Origin: Desulfopila aestuarii DSM 18488
Lineage (GTDB): Bacteria; Desulfobacterota; Desulfobulbia; Desulfobulbales; Desulfocapsaceae
NCBI RefSeq assembly: GCF_900143695.1
Contig: NZ_FRFE01000007.1
Location: 1 to 64,000 of the forward strand
Direction of reading: 5' to 3'
DNA: 64,000 bases
The stretch's first letter is position 1. Every line of letters begins with the position of its first letter. Positions 1 to 9,225 of this stretch are shown piece after piece. Made by a program: the position numbers and the translations under genes. Under the pieces are notes generated by a model. That model saw only the letters and a program-made list of their open reading frames with translations, made no database searches and had not been told where the DNA came from.

Positions 1-167
1 AGACTCTTTCTTCCGGTCAATTGTGCAATCATCATGGCCATGAACTGACTCCAGCGATTGAAGGAGCGAAACTTTTGGCCTTGATGGTACTGAGTTGCCA
101 GTTTTTCAAAATCATGTCTCGGGAAAAATGCGGCAAGTTGACTGAGGATTGTGTTACAATGCGCCAT
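1..167 (-). mobile_element. IS4-family transposase, N-terminal part (cut by window start)
   Basis: The reverse strand reads from an ATG at 167 into the window edge, giving about 55 residues that begin MAHCNTILSQLAAFFPRHDF and continue with a Trp-Ser-Gln-Phe stretch and Gln-Leu-Thr-Gly-Arg. This is the usual N-terminus of IS4-family transposases with a DUF4372 domain, which carry out DDE cut-and-paste transposition. Only the N-terminus is visible, so the catalytic residues and the far inverted repeat lie outside. An 8-base inverted pair (168-175 and 228-235) sits just upstream, but I cannot show it is the element's end. Confidence 0.8.
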
Positions 168-602
168 GGCTCGGATCTCCTTGTATTTGAATGACATTTC
201 GCAATTTCATTATAACACAAGAAGCTCTCCGAGCCTTTATTTATTTGGTATTACACATGTATTTGCGAGACAGCAGTGATCAAACATACAAAAGCGCGGA
301 TGTGGAGGAAAAGAGAGAGGGACGTGATCGTAATCGCCTTTTTAATGATTGTGCGGGCAAAACGACAGTTGGCTGTAATCCCGAAACCAGCCAGGAATGA
401 TATCGAAAACCTCTGGATTCACGGCTGTGCCACGCTTTCACGCCCTCATGCCGGGAAGCACCTTCAAGGTTCATCCACCATTGACTTTCAGCAAAAAAGA
501 TGCAAAGGTGGCCTCCATGTAACTATTGAAACTTGTACATGAAAATAATCACATAGCCCGACAGGCTATATAACAACGCTTTTCAGGAGGGAAAACCAGC
601 AT
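168..602. other. Non-coding gap between transposase and small membrane gene
   Basis: No open frame here resembles a known family. The overlapping short frames on both strands have low-complexity or mixed composition and no ribosome binding site. The stretch probably holds the edge of the IS4 element and the promoter of the gene at 603, but I cannot place either with confidence. Confidence 0.4.
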
Positions 603-1025
603 ATGATGTCATCATACGAAGAGAATTCCACGCCAATCGTGGAAATCATAAAAAGTATCATCAGCCTCATCGCCACCTGCGTGGGTCTTGCCATTATTAT
701 TATCGGCCTGAAGTACACCATGGAGATTTTTCAGCTTATTTTCTCCATCCTCCAATCCCCCTCGCATCTTACCGAACCCATCCACCAGCTCGCCGAAAGC
801 ATCGGCGGCAGCGTCTTTGACATAAAGCTGGAAGACAGAGCCATCCCGATGGCCAACCTCATTGCGCTCACCGTCTATTGTGGCGGCGGGTTACTGAGTG
901 CCTGGCTGACCCTTGCGATTATGCAGACCGGTGCGAAAATCGTCTCGCTGACCGCCGGCGACAGTGGCGCAGTAAAAAAGATTTTACATAACGCCTTTGG
1001 AAAACGGATGCAGCCAAAGGAATGA
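603..1025 (+). CDS. Hypothetical small membrane protein with two membrane segments
   Basis: A 140-residue protein that I do not recognise. It has a strongly hydrophobic segment at about residues 15-40 (rich in Ile), a polar, probably extra-membrane stretch to about 80, and a second hydrophobic segment at about 83-107, followed by a basic tail. AGGAGGG lies about a dozen bases before the start, which supports expression. Two ATG codons are adjacent (603 and 606) and either could be used. It is convergent with the lytic transglycosylase gene and shares the hairpin at 1104-1141. No function can be assigned beyond an inner-membrane location. Confidence 0.7.
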   Translation: MMSSYEENSTPIVEIIKSIISLIATCVGLAIIIIGLKYTMEIFQLIFSILQSPSHLTEPIHQLAESIGGSVFDIKLEDRAIPMANLIALTVYCGGGLLSAWLTLAIMQTGAKIVSLTAGDSGAVKKILHNAFGKRMQPKE

Positions 1026-1103
1026 TGGACTTGTAAAAAATCCAATCGCTTCGATGGCCGTGCAGATTCTGTCGGCCATCAGCCAAAGGCAGCGACCACC
1101 TAG

Positions 1104-1150
1104 AGGGTTGTTGGTTGCCTGGCTGAAGCCAACACAACCCTTTGCTTTCA
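1104..1150 (+). terminator. Hairpin between convergent genes
   Basis: Arms AGGGTTGTTGG (1104-1114) and its complement with a two-base bulge (1129-1141) form an 11-pair stem followed on the plus strand by TTTGCTTT. It lies just after the gene at 603-1025 and abuts the stop codon of the convergent lytic transglycosylase, so it probably ends transcription of the plus-strand gene. Confidence 0.55.
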
Positions 1151-3199
1151 GCCCTTTGGCAAGCAGTCGACCTTTGTTTCCCATCCCCTTTTTTGCACAT
1201 CTTCGAACCTTTCCTGAAACGACAGGTCGGTCCGGTAGAGCTTTTTCGAGGCACTCCGCTGGGGAAATTTTTTCAGCTGTCCAGGCCCACCGTTATAGAG
1301 GGCGTAGAGCCAGGTTGCCAGATACTTCCGGCCCGGTTCCTCAGTTTTCCCTAGAAAGTCCTTATGGGCAGCAACATAACGATTGAGATAAAGAGCAAGG
1401 ATCTCCGAGCCGGCCATGATGTTGTATTCGATATTCCAGCGCAGCTCTTTCAGATCGTAGATACCGCGCCATACCTTCTCGTTCACCTGCATTACTCCGA
1501 CTGAGGTATTGTTATAGGAAAGTAGGTAAGTTATCTTTTTATCTTTTACGATAAACTGGCGGAAACAGCTCTCCTGCCAGGCAGTGGTTTCGAGCAATCG
1601 CTGCCCCCAGCCTGCTTCACCAACGGTGGCATCAAGTTTATCTTCCAGTTTCTTCGCTGATTTCCCTAACATCAGTCGTACCCTCGGCAGCAGCTGCTCC
1701 GCTGGTGTCAATTCCGCTGTCCAGCCACTGACCTTGTCCAACTGGGGAGTTGTAGCGGCGCATGCCTCAGCTACCCCAAACACCTGTTTCCAGTCAGGCC
1801 AATACGAAGCACCGCTGCCCGTATCATCCAGCAACTCCTCGTTGGGGACAGGAACAAAAGGAGCAGTCCCCTTCTGCGGTTCTTCTCCACCCGACGGTTC
1901 GGTTTCACGAAAAGGCACATCGGCAGAAGGAGCATCTGTCGGAGTGGGTTCGATCGGGGCCGCCTCCGGCTCTACCGGAGCAATCTCTGCCGGCACCTCC
2001 GGTTGCGGTATTGCCAGCGGGGCACCAAAACCAAGCAAATCGCGTAAAGGACTATTCACCTCACCAGTTTCATCGAGTGGTCGGTCGCTTAACATATGCG
2101 CCAGCCGGTAGAAACCTTCACGGCTGATGTCGATGCCCAGCATTGGGCCAATACGGTCAAGCACTACCAGGGCATCGGCAGCGGTGAAAAAGCTGAGATA
2201 GCCGAGCAAATTGTCGGCAGGGTTTGGGGCAAGGTGACGCTCAAACAGTGGCTTCAAGGCCGCCCAGGAGGTGATGAACTGTCTGCGGATAAAATTGGTG
2301 GTCAATCCAGGCCCACCTATCACCTCGCTGAATTCATAGCGAACGCTGAGCAAGGTATCGAGGAGTAACTGGCGGTCCTCAATGCTCAGCTCTTTGCTTG
2401 ATAACTGGCCGATCATGTTCACCAGAAGCGCATCCCAAGTCTGCCACAACGCCAATAGCCGTTCTTCCATTTCGGAGTCCTCGATCGGGGGCACTCCAAG
2501 CTCATCCTCCTCGCTGGTGAGAGGAACATCGCTCTCGGCAAGGATATTGAAAGCAAGGCTATGTTTTTTCACCTGCGGCTGTTCGGGATGCATACTCGCA
2601 ATAAATCGCTCTGCCGGGGAAGACGCGAAAACAATTGGCTGAGGCTGCATGAACTGTTTGAGGTTATCTATTGGCGGGGCAAGATTTACGGCAATGGAGT
2701 CGATATAGCCATGCACATTGCTCTTGAGCAGTTCCCAAATGAGACTGGGGATTGCCGCCTTTTCACCAACAGGGTTGAACAGTTTCGAATCCCTGGTAAC
2801 AAACCTTAACCGCCAGTCATTGTCGATCTTTGGTTGTTGCCAGAAAACCACCGTTCCAGACCAGCGGATGGGCATAACACAGTTGCCAGCCACAGGCGTG
2901 CCCCAGACAACATGAATATCAGTCTGAAACCGCACCTCGCCGTTTTCTTCACCAAGTTGAGGGCTGCTCAGCCATATTTCATTACAGCCTTCGTTCATCA
3001 CCACAACTCCGGCACGCTCCTCAGGTTCCGGATAGGCCTGCTGGGCAACCAGGCTGCGCAGTAGAGCAAAATCAACGGTCATCGGCAACTTGACTGTTTC
3101 CGCCACCGCGGAAAAAGGAATGGTGAGAAGTACAACAATAAGACAACAGCAGCACCAGCCGCTTCGAATCTTCTCTTTTTGTTTACGGGACAAACCCAT
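1148..3199 (-). CDS. Exported lytic transglycosylase with C-terminal SLT domain
   Basis: A 683-residue protein, longer than typical Slt or MltC enzymes. A hydrophobic signal segment follows a basic start (MGLSRKQKEK), and the ATG at 3199 has a GGAGGGGGAG run just before it, which is why I prefer it to the ATG 13 codons upstream. A long N-terminal region has no domain I recognise, then comes a Pro/Glu-rich linker at about 410-455. The last 190 residues hold the SLT (goose-lysozyme-like) core: the catalytic Glu in TAWQESCF, the SVGVMQVN motif, and YALYNGGPG. The enzyme should cleave murein to 1,6-anhydromuramyl products in the periplasm. The unknown N-terminal module may position it on the cell wall or a partner. 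Confidence 0.85.
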   Translation of the reverse strand: MGLSRKQKEKIRSGWCCCCLIVVLLTIPFSAVAETVKLPMTVDFALLRSLVAQQAYPEPEERAGVVVMNEGCNEIWLSSPQLGEENGEVRFQTDIHVVWGTPVAGNCVMPIRWSGTVVFWQQPKIDNDWRLRFVTRDSKLFNPVGEKAAIPSLIWELLKSNVHGYIDSIAVNLAPPIDNLKQFMQPQPIVFASSPAERFIASMHPEQPQVKKHSLAFNILAESDVPLTSEEDELGVPPIEDSEMEERLLALWQTWDALLVNMIGQLSSKELSIEDRQLLLDTLLSVRYEFSEVIGGPGLTTNFIRRQFITSWAALKPLFERHLAPNPADNLLGYLSFFTAADALVVLDRIGPMLGIDISREGFYRLAHMLSDRPLDETGEVNSPLRDLLGFGAPLAIPQPEVPAEIAPVEPEAAPIEPTPTDAPSADVPFRETEPSGGEEPQKGTAPFVPVPNEELLDDTGSGASYWPDWKQVFGVAEACAATTPQLDKVSGWTAELTPAEQLLPRVRLMLGKSAKKLEDKLDATVGEAGWGQRLLETTAWQESCFRQFIVKDKKITYLLSYNNTSVGVMQVNEKVWRGIYDLKELRWNIEYNIMAGSEILALYLNRYVAAHKDFLGKTEEPGRKYLATWLYALYNGGPGQLKKFPQRSASKKLYRTDLSFQERFEDVQKRGWETKVDCLPKG

Positions 3200-3623
3200 C
3201 TCCCCCTCCATTTCCAGATACCACCCCACCTGCCCCACGATTCTCCTATACCAGCATATTCAGGGAACGGTCAATCAGAACCTATGCGTAAGCAGGATGG
3301 CGTTTTGTCCGGAAATAATCGAGTTTTATTACAATCGTATTTTTCAACGAACTGTTCAAGGCTTCTGTTCGATTGCCTGACAGGCTGTCCGTACCCGCTC
3401 GCTTGTCGTATCTCGTTTATTCTCCGTTTTTTCTTGTGGTTCGTTCGAAAATATCATAAATAAGGGCCTTTTAAGAGATGGTTCGCGGCATTAACTGCTG
3501 TCCTCGGGAAAAGCATATCTCACAGCCAATATAGCATCACAAGTTATATTGTTCTGTTGAGCCCAATCCCCCTATACGACAAAGTGCAATAGGGAAACCC
3601 TGAGAACAGAGGTCCATGTTTTG
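3200..3623. other. Divergent intergenic region
   Basis: This stretch separates the lytic transglycosylase from the divergent binding-protein gene and must carry both promoters. I see AT-rich tracts but no convincing promoter pair, repeat or RNA element. Confidence 0.4.
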
Positions 3624-4493
3624 ATGAAAGAAGAAGGCAATAAAAGCGACGAGGATATGCACATTATCGCACGACTTTTCAGTGTTGTTTTGATATTGAT
3701 TTTCTGTTTGCCCAGTATGACTCTCGGAACTGAGGCGATTACCCTCACGGCGGGTGGCACCGGCAGCGGCATAGGTTTCATGCGCCTTTTAGGTGACAGC
3801 TATCAGACTTTACATCCTGAAATCACGGTCGAGGTGTTGCCAAGCCTCGGAAGTGCCGGTGGGATTCGGGCACTGAAATCCTGCGCCATTGATCTGGCGA
3901 TTTCGAGCCGTCCGCTGAAAGAAACGGAGAAATCAGGGATAAACGGGCATTTTCTCGGTACATCGCCCCTGGTATTTGCTGTTCATCCTGATACCAAGGT
4001 GGCCGATGTGACCCTTGCTCAGCTTATCAATATCTATGAAGGAACCGTCACAACCTGGCGGGATGGCATCCAGATCAGGCGTATTTTGCGGCCAGTGGAT
4101 GATTCGGACTGGCGTCTGATGCAGACGATATCACCAGAGATGGCAAAAGCGCTTGACGTCGCCAGCGCGACAAAAGGTTTGTTTCTGGCAGTGACAGATA
4201 CCGATGCGATTTCCTATCTTGAAAGGATTCACGGTAGTTTTGGGCCGACAACTCTCGCCATGATTCGAGCGGAGAAACGTCGGGTGAAGATACTTTCATT
4301 GAACGGAGTTGATCCGGCCAAAGAAGATTCCAACCAGCACTATTCCCCACAAAAGCCATATTATCTTGTAACAAGAGCCGACGCATCTGCTGCTGTTGTC
4401 GATTTCCTCGATTTTATTCTGTCAGAGCAGGGCAGGAAAATATTAACCGATGCAGGAATTACCGTAGCGAATGAGCAGGACCATGAAAAGTGA
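3624..4493 (+). CDS. PstS-like periplasmic binding protein, probable ligand-binding partner of the adjacent sensor kinase
   Basis: About 289 residues with a signal peptide (hydrophobic core SVVLILIFCL) and the PstS-type opening ITLTAGGTGSGIGFMRLL, followed by GSAGGIRALKSCAIDLAISSRPL. This is the phosphate/anion-binding fold, with the Gly-Thr-Gly-Ser anion loop. Start choice is uncertain: ATG 3624 has AGAGGT upstream, while ATG 3657 gives a more typical signal peptide but a tight ribosome site. No pstC, pstA or pstB is nearby. Instead the stop overlaps the start of a membrane-bound hybrid kinase, so the inferred job is sensing an anion for that kinase rather than transport. Confidence 0.8.
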   Translation: MKEEGNKSDEDMHIIARLFSVVLILIFCLPSMTLGTEAITLTAGGTGSGIGFMRLLGDSYQTLHPEITVEVLPSLGSAGGIRALKSCAIDLAISSRPLKETEKSGINGHFLGTSPLVFAVHPDTKVADVTLAQLINIYEGTVTTWRDGIQIRRILRPVDDSDWRLMQTISPEMAKALDVASATKGLFLAVTDTDAISYLERIHGSFGPTTLAMIRAEKRRVKILSLNGVDPAKEDSNQHYSPQKPYYLVTRADASAAVVDFLDFILSEQGRKILTDAGITVANEQDHEK

Positions 4494-7065
4494 CATCAGA
4501 TTTGAGTGGGAGAAAGCGGTTCAGCGTCTCATAGCAGTTGCTACCGTCCTCAGTATGGTTAGCCCGCTCGTGCTGTATCTCATTTTTTCCGTTGCAAAAC
4601 AGAAAGCCGCAATTGGAGCCGAGATGGAAGTCCTGTCGCATATAATCACCGAGCAGATCAACCAAAATCCCGACTATTGGACGTACGAGGACATACGTCT
4701 TGCCTCCATCCTGAGACACCGTCCACATACCGGTGATTTTCAAGAGCACCGCCAGATCTTTGACAGCAATCAAAAGCTGGTTGCCGAGAATGTTGTCAAC
4801 CTCAAGCTTCCCGTGCTAAGTCTTGATACGCCGGTATACGATGCCGGTACCACTGCAGGTTTTCTGCGAATTACCTGGTCCATACAGGCGACACTGGTGA
4901 GAGCAGCCTTGGTATTTGCCGCAAGCTGTGCAGGCGGAGCTTTGTTGTATTTCGTGTTACATACGTTTCCCCTCAGGGTACTACGATCGGCCTTTGCGGC
5001 CCTTCACAAGGAGAAGGAGCAGGCCACTATTACCCTTGGATCGATTGCTGATGCGGTTATCACCACAGATACATCACTCAACATCCTCTCTTTAAATCCT
5101 GCCGCCATAGAGTTTGCGGGAACAACGATGGCTGACGTAGCAGGAAAACCATTCGGTGATTATTTCAGAATCATCCGTCCGCAGACCCGGCATAGCCTGG
5201 AAGAGCTTTTGTTTCAATGCCTGCAATCTGAAAAGCATTCACCCCCACTGCTTGATCAGGCGGTGCTTGAGCGCCAGATAGACGGCCGGGAATATCAGGT
5301 TGAGATCACGGTGTCGCCACTGTATGACGAGCAGGCACGATTGCTCGGGCTGGTCGTTGTCCTGCATGACGTAACCGAGTCTCGCGTGCTTGAGAAACAA
5401 CTGAAAGATAAGGTGCTGGAGCTTGTTCATATCGTTAGATATGCCGGAGTAGGTATCACGTTTATCCGCGACGGTGTCATACAAAAAGCGAATGGCATTG
5501 CCGCAGAAATACTCGGGATGCCGCAGGATGAGGTTGTCGGCAAAGAGCTATCCTTCATCCTCAAGACATGTCTTGGCTTCACCCAACCTTTGGACCATAT
5601 CTATGAGACGCTTGGCGATGGCAGGATTTTTAATATGGAGCATCGGGCGATTCGGGCCGATGGCAGACAAATCTGGCTACGGCTCATTGGGCAGGCGATA
5701 GATCCGAACAGGATAAGGGAAAATGGTACCGTCTGGATAGCCCAGGATATCACCCGGCTGAAACAGCAACAGGAACAACTGGAAGCGGCCCGGCTCCAGG
5801 CCGAAGAGGCAAGCCGTTTTAAATCAGAGTTCCTTGCCCATGTCAGTCACGAGCTGCGCAGCCCGCTAAGTGGCGTTATAGGACTGAACCGACTGGTGCT
5901 CGATACGGAATTGACCTCATTGCAACGGCAGTACCTTACCATGGTCGATGGCACGGTCGAGACCCTTCTTCTCTTGATCAACAACCTCCTTGACCTCTCC
6001 AAAATCGAGTCAGGAGCAATGGAGTTGGAGGAAAAAACCTTCAATATCAGCTCAATATGTACCTACATACGCAACATTGTCACGTTACAGGTAGAAGAAA
6101 AAGGGCTTAATCTGATTTTTACCCTCGCAGAAGATGTTCCTGCCAAACTGATTGGAGACGAGTTACGACTTGGCCAGATACTCCTCAATCTGGTCAGCAA
6201 TGCCCTCAAATTCACCTCGTCGGGCAGTATTGAGGTGGTTTGCGAAAAGATGTCGCAGTCCGAAAGCGCCATTCAGCTCAGTTTCAAGGTGATCGATACC
6301 GGATGCGGCATGGATGACACTACCTGTAAAAAGATCTTTGAAGCATTTGTGCAAGCATCAAACAGTGTGGCGAGAACACACGGGGGGTCTGGTCTTGGTC
6401 TTTCGATATGTAAGAAACTGACAGAACTGATGGGTGGTGAGATCTGGGTGGACAGTGTAGTGGAAAAAGGAACCACTTTTACGTTCACCGCATGGTTCAA
6501 AACTGTAACGGGTGTGACCACAGACTTCAGTGAGACAAATCCGCATACAGAGGAAAAGCTGACAGAGACGCGGCCACCAATGAGACGCATTCTGGTCGTT
6601 GATGATCTTCCGGTGAATCAGACAATAGCCAAGCTGTTGCTGGAGCTCGATGGCCATACCATTGATGTCGCGGGAAATGGGCGTGAGGCGCTTGTGGCTC
6701 TGGCGAAATCCACATACAACGTCATTTTCATGGATGTCCAGATGCCGGGGCTTGATGGCCTGACCGCGACCCGCCTTATTCGTCGCTGCGAAAAAGAAGA
6801 AAACCCGAATGCCAGAGAAGACAATAACCTGATAAAGGCTCTATCAGCCAAGATACGAGGGAAACATATCCCCATTATCGGTATGACGGGAAACGCCATG
6901 GATGAAGGGAAACAAGACTGTTATGCAGCCGGAATGGATGGCTATATCTCAAAGCCCTTTGAAAGGATAGAAATGCTTGAAGCCCTGGATATGGCCTTCA
7001 AACAGCAGTCGTCGACAGGAGTAGGCTCTACAGGCAGTCCGCAAGCAACGACTCTCCCGGCATAA
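4471..7065 (+). CDS. Hybrid sensor histidine kinase (2 TM, 2 PAS, HisKA, HATPase, receiver)
   Basis: An 864-residue protein. Membrane segments lie at about 20-42 and 140-163 and enclose a periplasmic loop of about 100 residues. Two PAS domains follow (about 185-310 and 315-430), then a HisKA domain with His460 in HVSHELRSPLSG, and a HATPase domain with the N box LVSNALKF and G box GGSGLGLS. A receiver has Asp755 in FMDVQMPG and the conserved Lys in SKPF. The gene overlaps the upstream PstS-like gene; ATG 4471 or 4483 could be the start. The periplasmic loop is the likely docking site for that binding protein. No DNA-binding output is present, so a phosphotransfer protein or another regulator must act downstream. 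Confidence 0.9.
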   Translation: MSRTMKSDIRFEWEKAVQRLIAVATVLSMVSPLVLYLIFSVAKQKAAIGAEMEVLSHIITEQINQNPDYWTYEDIRLASILRHRPHTGDFQEHRQIFDSNQKLVAENVVNLKLPVLSLDTPVYDAGTTAGFLRITWSIQATLVRAALVFAASCAGGALLYFVLHTFPLRVLRSAFAALHKEKEQATITLGSIADAVITTDTSLNILSLNPAAIEFAGTTMADVAGKPFGDYFRIIRPQTRHSLEELLFQCLQSEKHSPPLLDQAVLERQIDGREYQVEITVSPLYDEQARLLGLVVVLHDVTESRVLEKQLKDKVLELVHIVRYAGVGITFIRDGVIQKANGIAAEILGMPQDEVVGKELSFILKTCLGFTQPLDHIYETLGDGRIFNMEHRAIRADGRQIWLRLIGQAIDPNRIRENGTVWIAQDITRLKQQQEQLEAARLQAEEASRFKSEFLAHVSHELRSPLSGVIGLNRLVLDTELTSLQRQYLTMVDGTVETLLLLINNLLDLSKIESGAMELEEKTFNISSICTYIRNIVTLQVEEKGLNLIFTLAEDVPAKLIGDELRLGQILLNLVSNALKFTSSGSIEVVCEKMSQSESAIQLSFKVIDTGCGMDDTTCKKIFEAFVQASNSVARTHGGSGLGLSICKKLTELMGGEIWVDSVVEKGTTFTFTAWFKTVTGVTTDFSETNPHTEEKLTETRPPMRRILVVDDLPVNQTIAKLLLELDGHTIDVAGNGREALVALAKSTYNVIFMDVQMPGLDGLTATRLIRRCEKEENPNAREDNNLIKALSAKIRGKHIPIIGMTGNAMDEGKQDCYAAGMDGYISKPFERIEMLEALDMAFKQQSSTGVGSTGSPQATTLPA

Positions 7066-7066
7066 A

Positions 7067-7104
7067 GAGCGACTGGCCAGTTTGAGCTTGCCAGAGCTTT
7101 TTTT
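7067..7104 (+). terminator. Rho-independent terminator after hybrid kinase
   Basis: An AGC..CTGGC / GCCAG.GCT stem with a small bulge is followed directly by seven T residues (7098-7104). It separates the sensor operon from the udk gene. Confidence 0.75.
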
Positions 7105-7179
7105 CACTGTATGTATACTTTCCGCTGCACCAGTAGTGCCATCCCATAAAACTACGAATAATGCAACAAGGGATATGTC

Positions 7180-7818
7180 ATGAGCGAACTTGAACCATAT
7201 GTCATCGGAATCGCTGGAGGTTCAGGATCAGGAAAGACCACTGTCATTCGGAAAATCCTGGAAAAAACCAGTGAAGAAAATGCCATCATTCTCCAGCATG
7301 ACTGGTATTATAAAGACAATCCTCATCTCTCTTTTGAAGAACGATCGGAGCTGAACTACGATCATCCCGATTCGCTCGAAACAAGCCTTCTGATTTCCCA
7401 TCTCAAGGAGATCGTCGCGGGTCGCCCGATAACCGCGCCCCAATACGATTTCACTCAGCATCTGCGCAAAAAAGAGAGTCGGCTTATCAAGCCGGAAAAA
7501 GTCATCATCGTCGATGGCATCCTCATCCTTCATGATGAAGAACTGCGCGGGTTGATGGATCTGAAAATTTTCGTGGATACCGACTCCGATCTCCGCTTTA
7601 TCCGCCGGATGGAACGGGATATCATCCAGCGCGGCCGCACCCGTGAGTCAGTTGTCCACCAATATCTGCACACAGTCAAACCGATGCATGATCTCTTTGT
7701 CGAAACCAGTAAACGTCATGCGGATATCATCATCCCGCATGGCGGAGAAAACTCCGTAGCCATAAATCTTTTTATCGCAAAAATTGAATCGGTACTGGCA
7801 AGCAAGCCTCTTTCCTGA
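7180..7818 (+). CDS. udk: Uridine kinase
   Basis: A 212-residue protein of normal family length. The P-loop GGSGSGKT (13-20) is followed by the HDWYYKD substrate motif near residue 41, YDHPDSLE, and the Walker-B-like VIIVDGILIL. It phosphorylates uridine and cytidine to UMP and CMP with ATP or GTP in pyrimidine salvage in the cytoplasm. AAGGGA precedes the ATG. It stands alone between a terminator upstream and a convergent MFS gene downstream, with no sign of operon partners. Confidence 0.92.
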   Translation: MSELEPYVIGIAGGSGSGKTTVIRKILEKTSEENAIILQHDWYYKDNPHLSFEERSELNYDHPDSLETSLLISHLKEIVAGRPITAPQYDFTQHLRKKESRLIKPEKVIIVDGILILHDEELRGLMDLKIFVDTDSDLRFIRRMERDIIQRGRTRESVVHQYLHTVKPMHDLFVETSKRHADIIIPHGGENSVAINLFIAKIESVLASKPLS

Positions 7819-7878
7819 CAAATAAAAGCGATGACAGTGGCAACTCATTGTGCATTGTTCTGCAGTCAGCTTTTATCT

Positions 7879-9072
7879 TCAGGCAGCAGCTGCAGCGGCA
7901 TCCCTCCGGTCCCTGCTATTACCGCTGTGAATAAGTAACGCCGAACCGGAGGTGAGCAACACAATCGCCCCCGCCGTAAAATAATAGGCCGAAGCTATGC
8001 CCAGATGGTCCATGGTGTAGCCGCTCAGCATTGCCCCGGTAAAGACACCTGCGCTCATGGCCAGGCTGAAAACACCCATCATGGTGCCGTGGCCGAAATG
8101 TTTGCGGCCTTCTTCTGAGGCATATGCTCCCAGCACCGGCCAGATGATCGCTTCCCCTACCCCTAAAAGCATATAGAGCAGCATCATCCGTGTTACTGTC
8201 TCAACCTGAGGAACCAATATCATCGCCAGACACATGAGGGTCGTTCCCGATAGCAGCAGAACCAGCTTGCTCCGCCGATCAGCCAGTTTGCCAAACGGCA
8301 CCTGCAGAAGCGCGTTGACCAGGGTTCTGCTAGCGATAACGATCCCGATCTGCAATCCGGTAACGCCTTCCCAATTCGACATAAGCAGCGGTAGAAAGGC
8401 CATGGTCGGCACCATCATGATCATGGTGGCGTATCGAGCTGCCAGTATCCCCGCCGTCCGTCGTCGCTGCACCATTGCCACCATGCTTTTTACTAAGCCG
8501 CGACGGCCTTTATCCCGAGCCGGCACATGGGCCGGCATCTTGTACATCACCAACACAAACGAGAAAAAACTTAAAGCCGCCATAGCGTTAAAGGCTGAAG
8601 CCATTCCCCAGTGATCATTGAAAAAACCACCAAACACCGGGCCGCAGCCGATGCCACAGAAAATGGCTATATTCAGATACCCCATGTAGCGCCCTTCCTG
8701 TCCTTCCGGGGCGAGAAAACTCATATAGGCCATGGCGATTGGTACAATCATGGCCGAACCGACGCCGTGGAAACCACGGATGATGATAAGGTCAATAACG
8801 CTATGGGCATGGGGAATGAGCAAGCCAACTGCGCCATAAATGCAGAGTCCTGCAACCAAAAACCATTTACGACCGAATTTGTCGGAAAGACTGCCGATAA
8901 CAGGCTGCAGCAGACCGCGGCTTACGGAAAACGCAGCTATGATCATGCCCAGGGCAAATCCGGAAGCACCGAGCTTGGTGGCAAACACCGGCATGATAGG
9001 AATGATGATACCGATGCCCAAAAGCGCGATAAAAACCGAAAGCAATAAAGTGACAAGTGTCTGACGTTCCAT
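7879..9072 (-). CDS. MFS transporter (DHA1-like, 12 TM)
   Basis: A 397-residue protein from the ATG at 9072, which has GAAGGT in front. The frame continues 36 codons upstream but that extension is polar and lacks a ribosome site. It starts directly with a first membrane helix (LVTLLLSVFIALLGIGIIIP), has the cytoplasmic loop 2-3 motif GSLSDKFGRKW, and shows twelve predicted helices in two halves. The family exports drugs or metabolites by proton antiport; the substrate is not readable. The C-terminus ends in an unusual run of six alanines. It lies downstream of the efflux operon but is separated from it by a strong terminator at 9164-9193. Confidence 0.85.
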   Translation of the reverse strand: MERQTLVTLLLSVFIALLGIGIIIPIMPVFATKLGASGFALGMIIAAFSVSRGLLQPVIGSLSDKFGRKWFLVAGLCIYGAVGLLIPHAHSVIDLIIIRGFHGVGSAMIVPIAMAYMSFLAPEGQEGRYMGYLNIAIFCGIGCGPVFGGFFNDHWGMASAFNAMAALSFFSFVLVMYKMPAHVPARDKGRRGLVKSMVAMVQRRRTAGILAARYATMIMMVPTMAFLPLLMSNWEGVTGLQIGIVIASRTLVNALLQVPFGKLADRRSKLVLLLSGTTLMCLAMILVPQVETVTRMMLLYMLLGVGEAIIWPVLGAYASEEGRKHFGHGTMMGVFSLAMSAGVFTGAMLSGYTMDHLGIASAYYFTAGAIVLLTSGSALLIHSGNSRDRRDAAAAAA

Positions 9073-9144
9073 ACCTTCACAACTGACCGACCATAACGTA
9101 AAACCGGTCTTTAAAAATTCAGGCCCAGCATCCACACAATGCGG

Positions 9145-9193
9145 TTTACAGAAAATACAAACACCCCTCTGCCCAGGCAAGTGGGCTGAGGGG
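9145..9193 (-). terminator. Rho-independent terminator of the RND efflux operon
   Basis: Complementary arms at 9164-9174 and 9183-9193 (CCCCTC.GCCC against GGGC.GAGGGG, one central T-T mismatch) form a GC-rich stem. On the minus strand it is followed by TGTTTGTATTTT. It lies just after the tolC-like gene. Confidence 0.85.
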
Positions 9194-9225
9194 CGGGATA
9201 ATGAAATACGTGACTCGTTCAGCTA

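Noticed and set aside
168-235. 8-base inverted pair as the IS4 terminal repeat
   Set aside because: Too short, and IS4-family ends are usually longer; the other end is outside the window.
276-542. 88-codon plus-strand frame in the left gap
   Set aside because: Several overlapping frames on both strands are equally open, with no ribosome site and no protein-like pattern.
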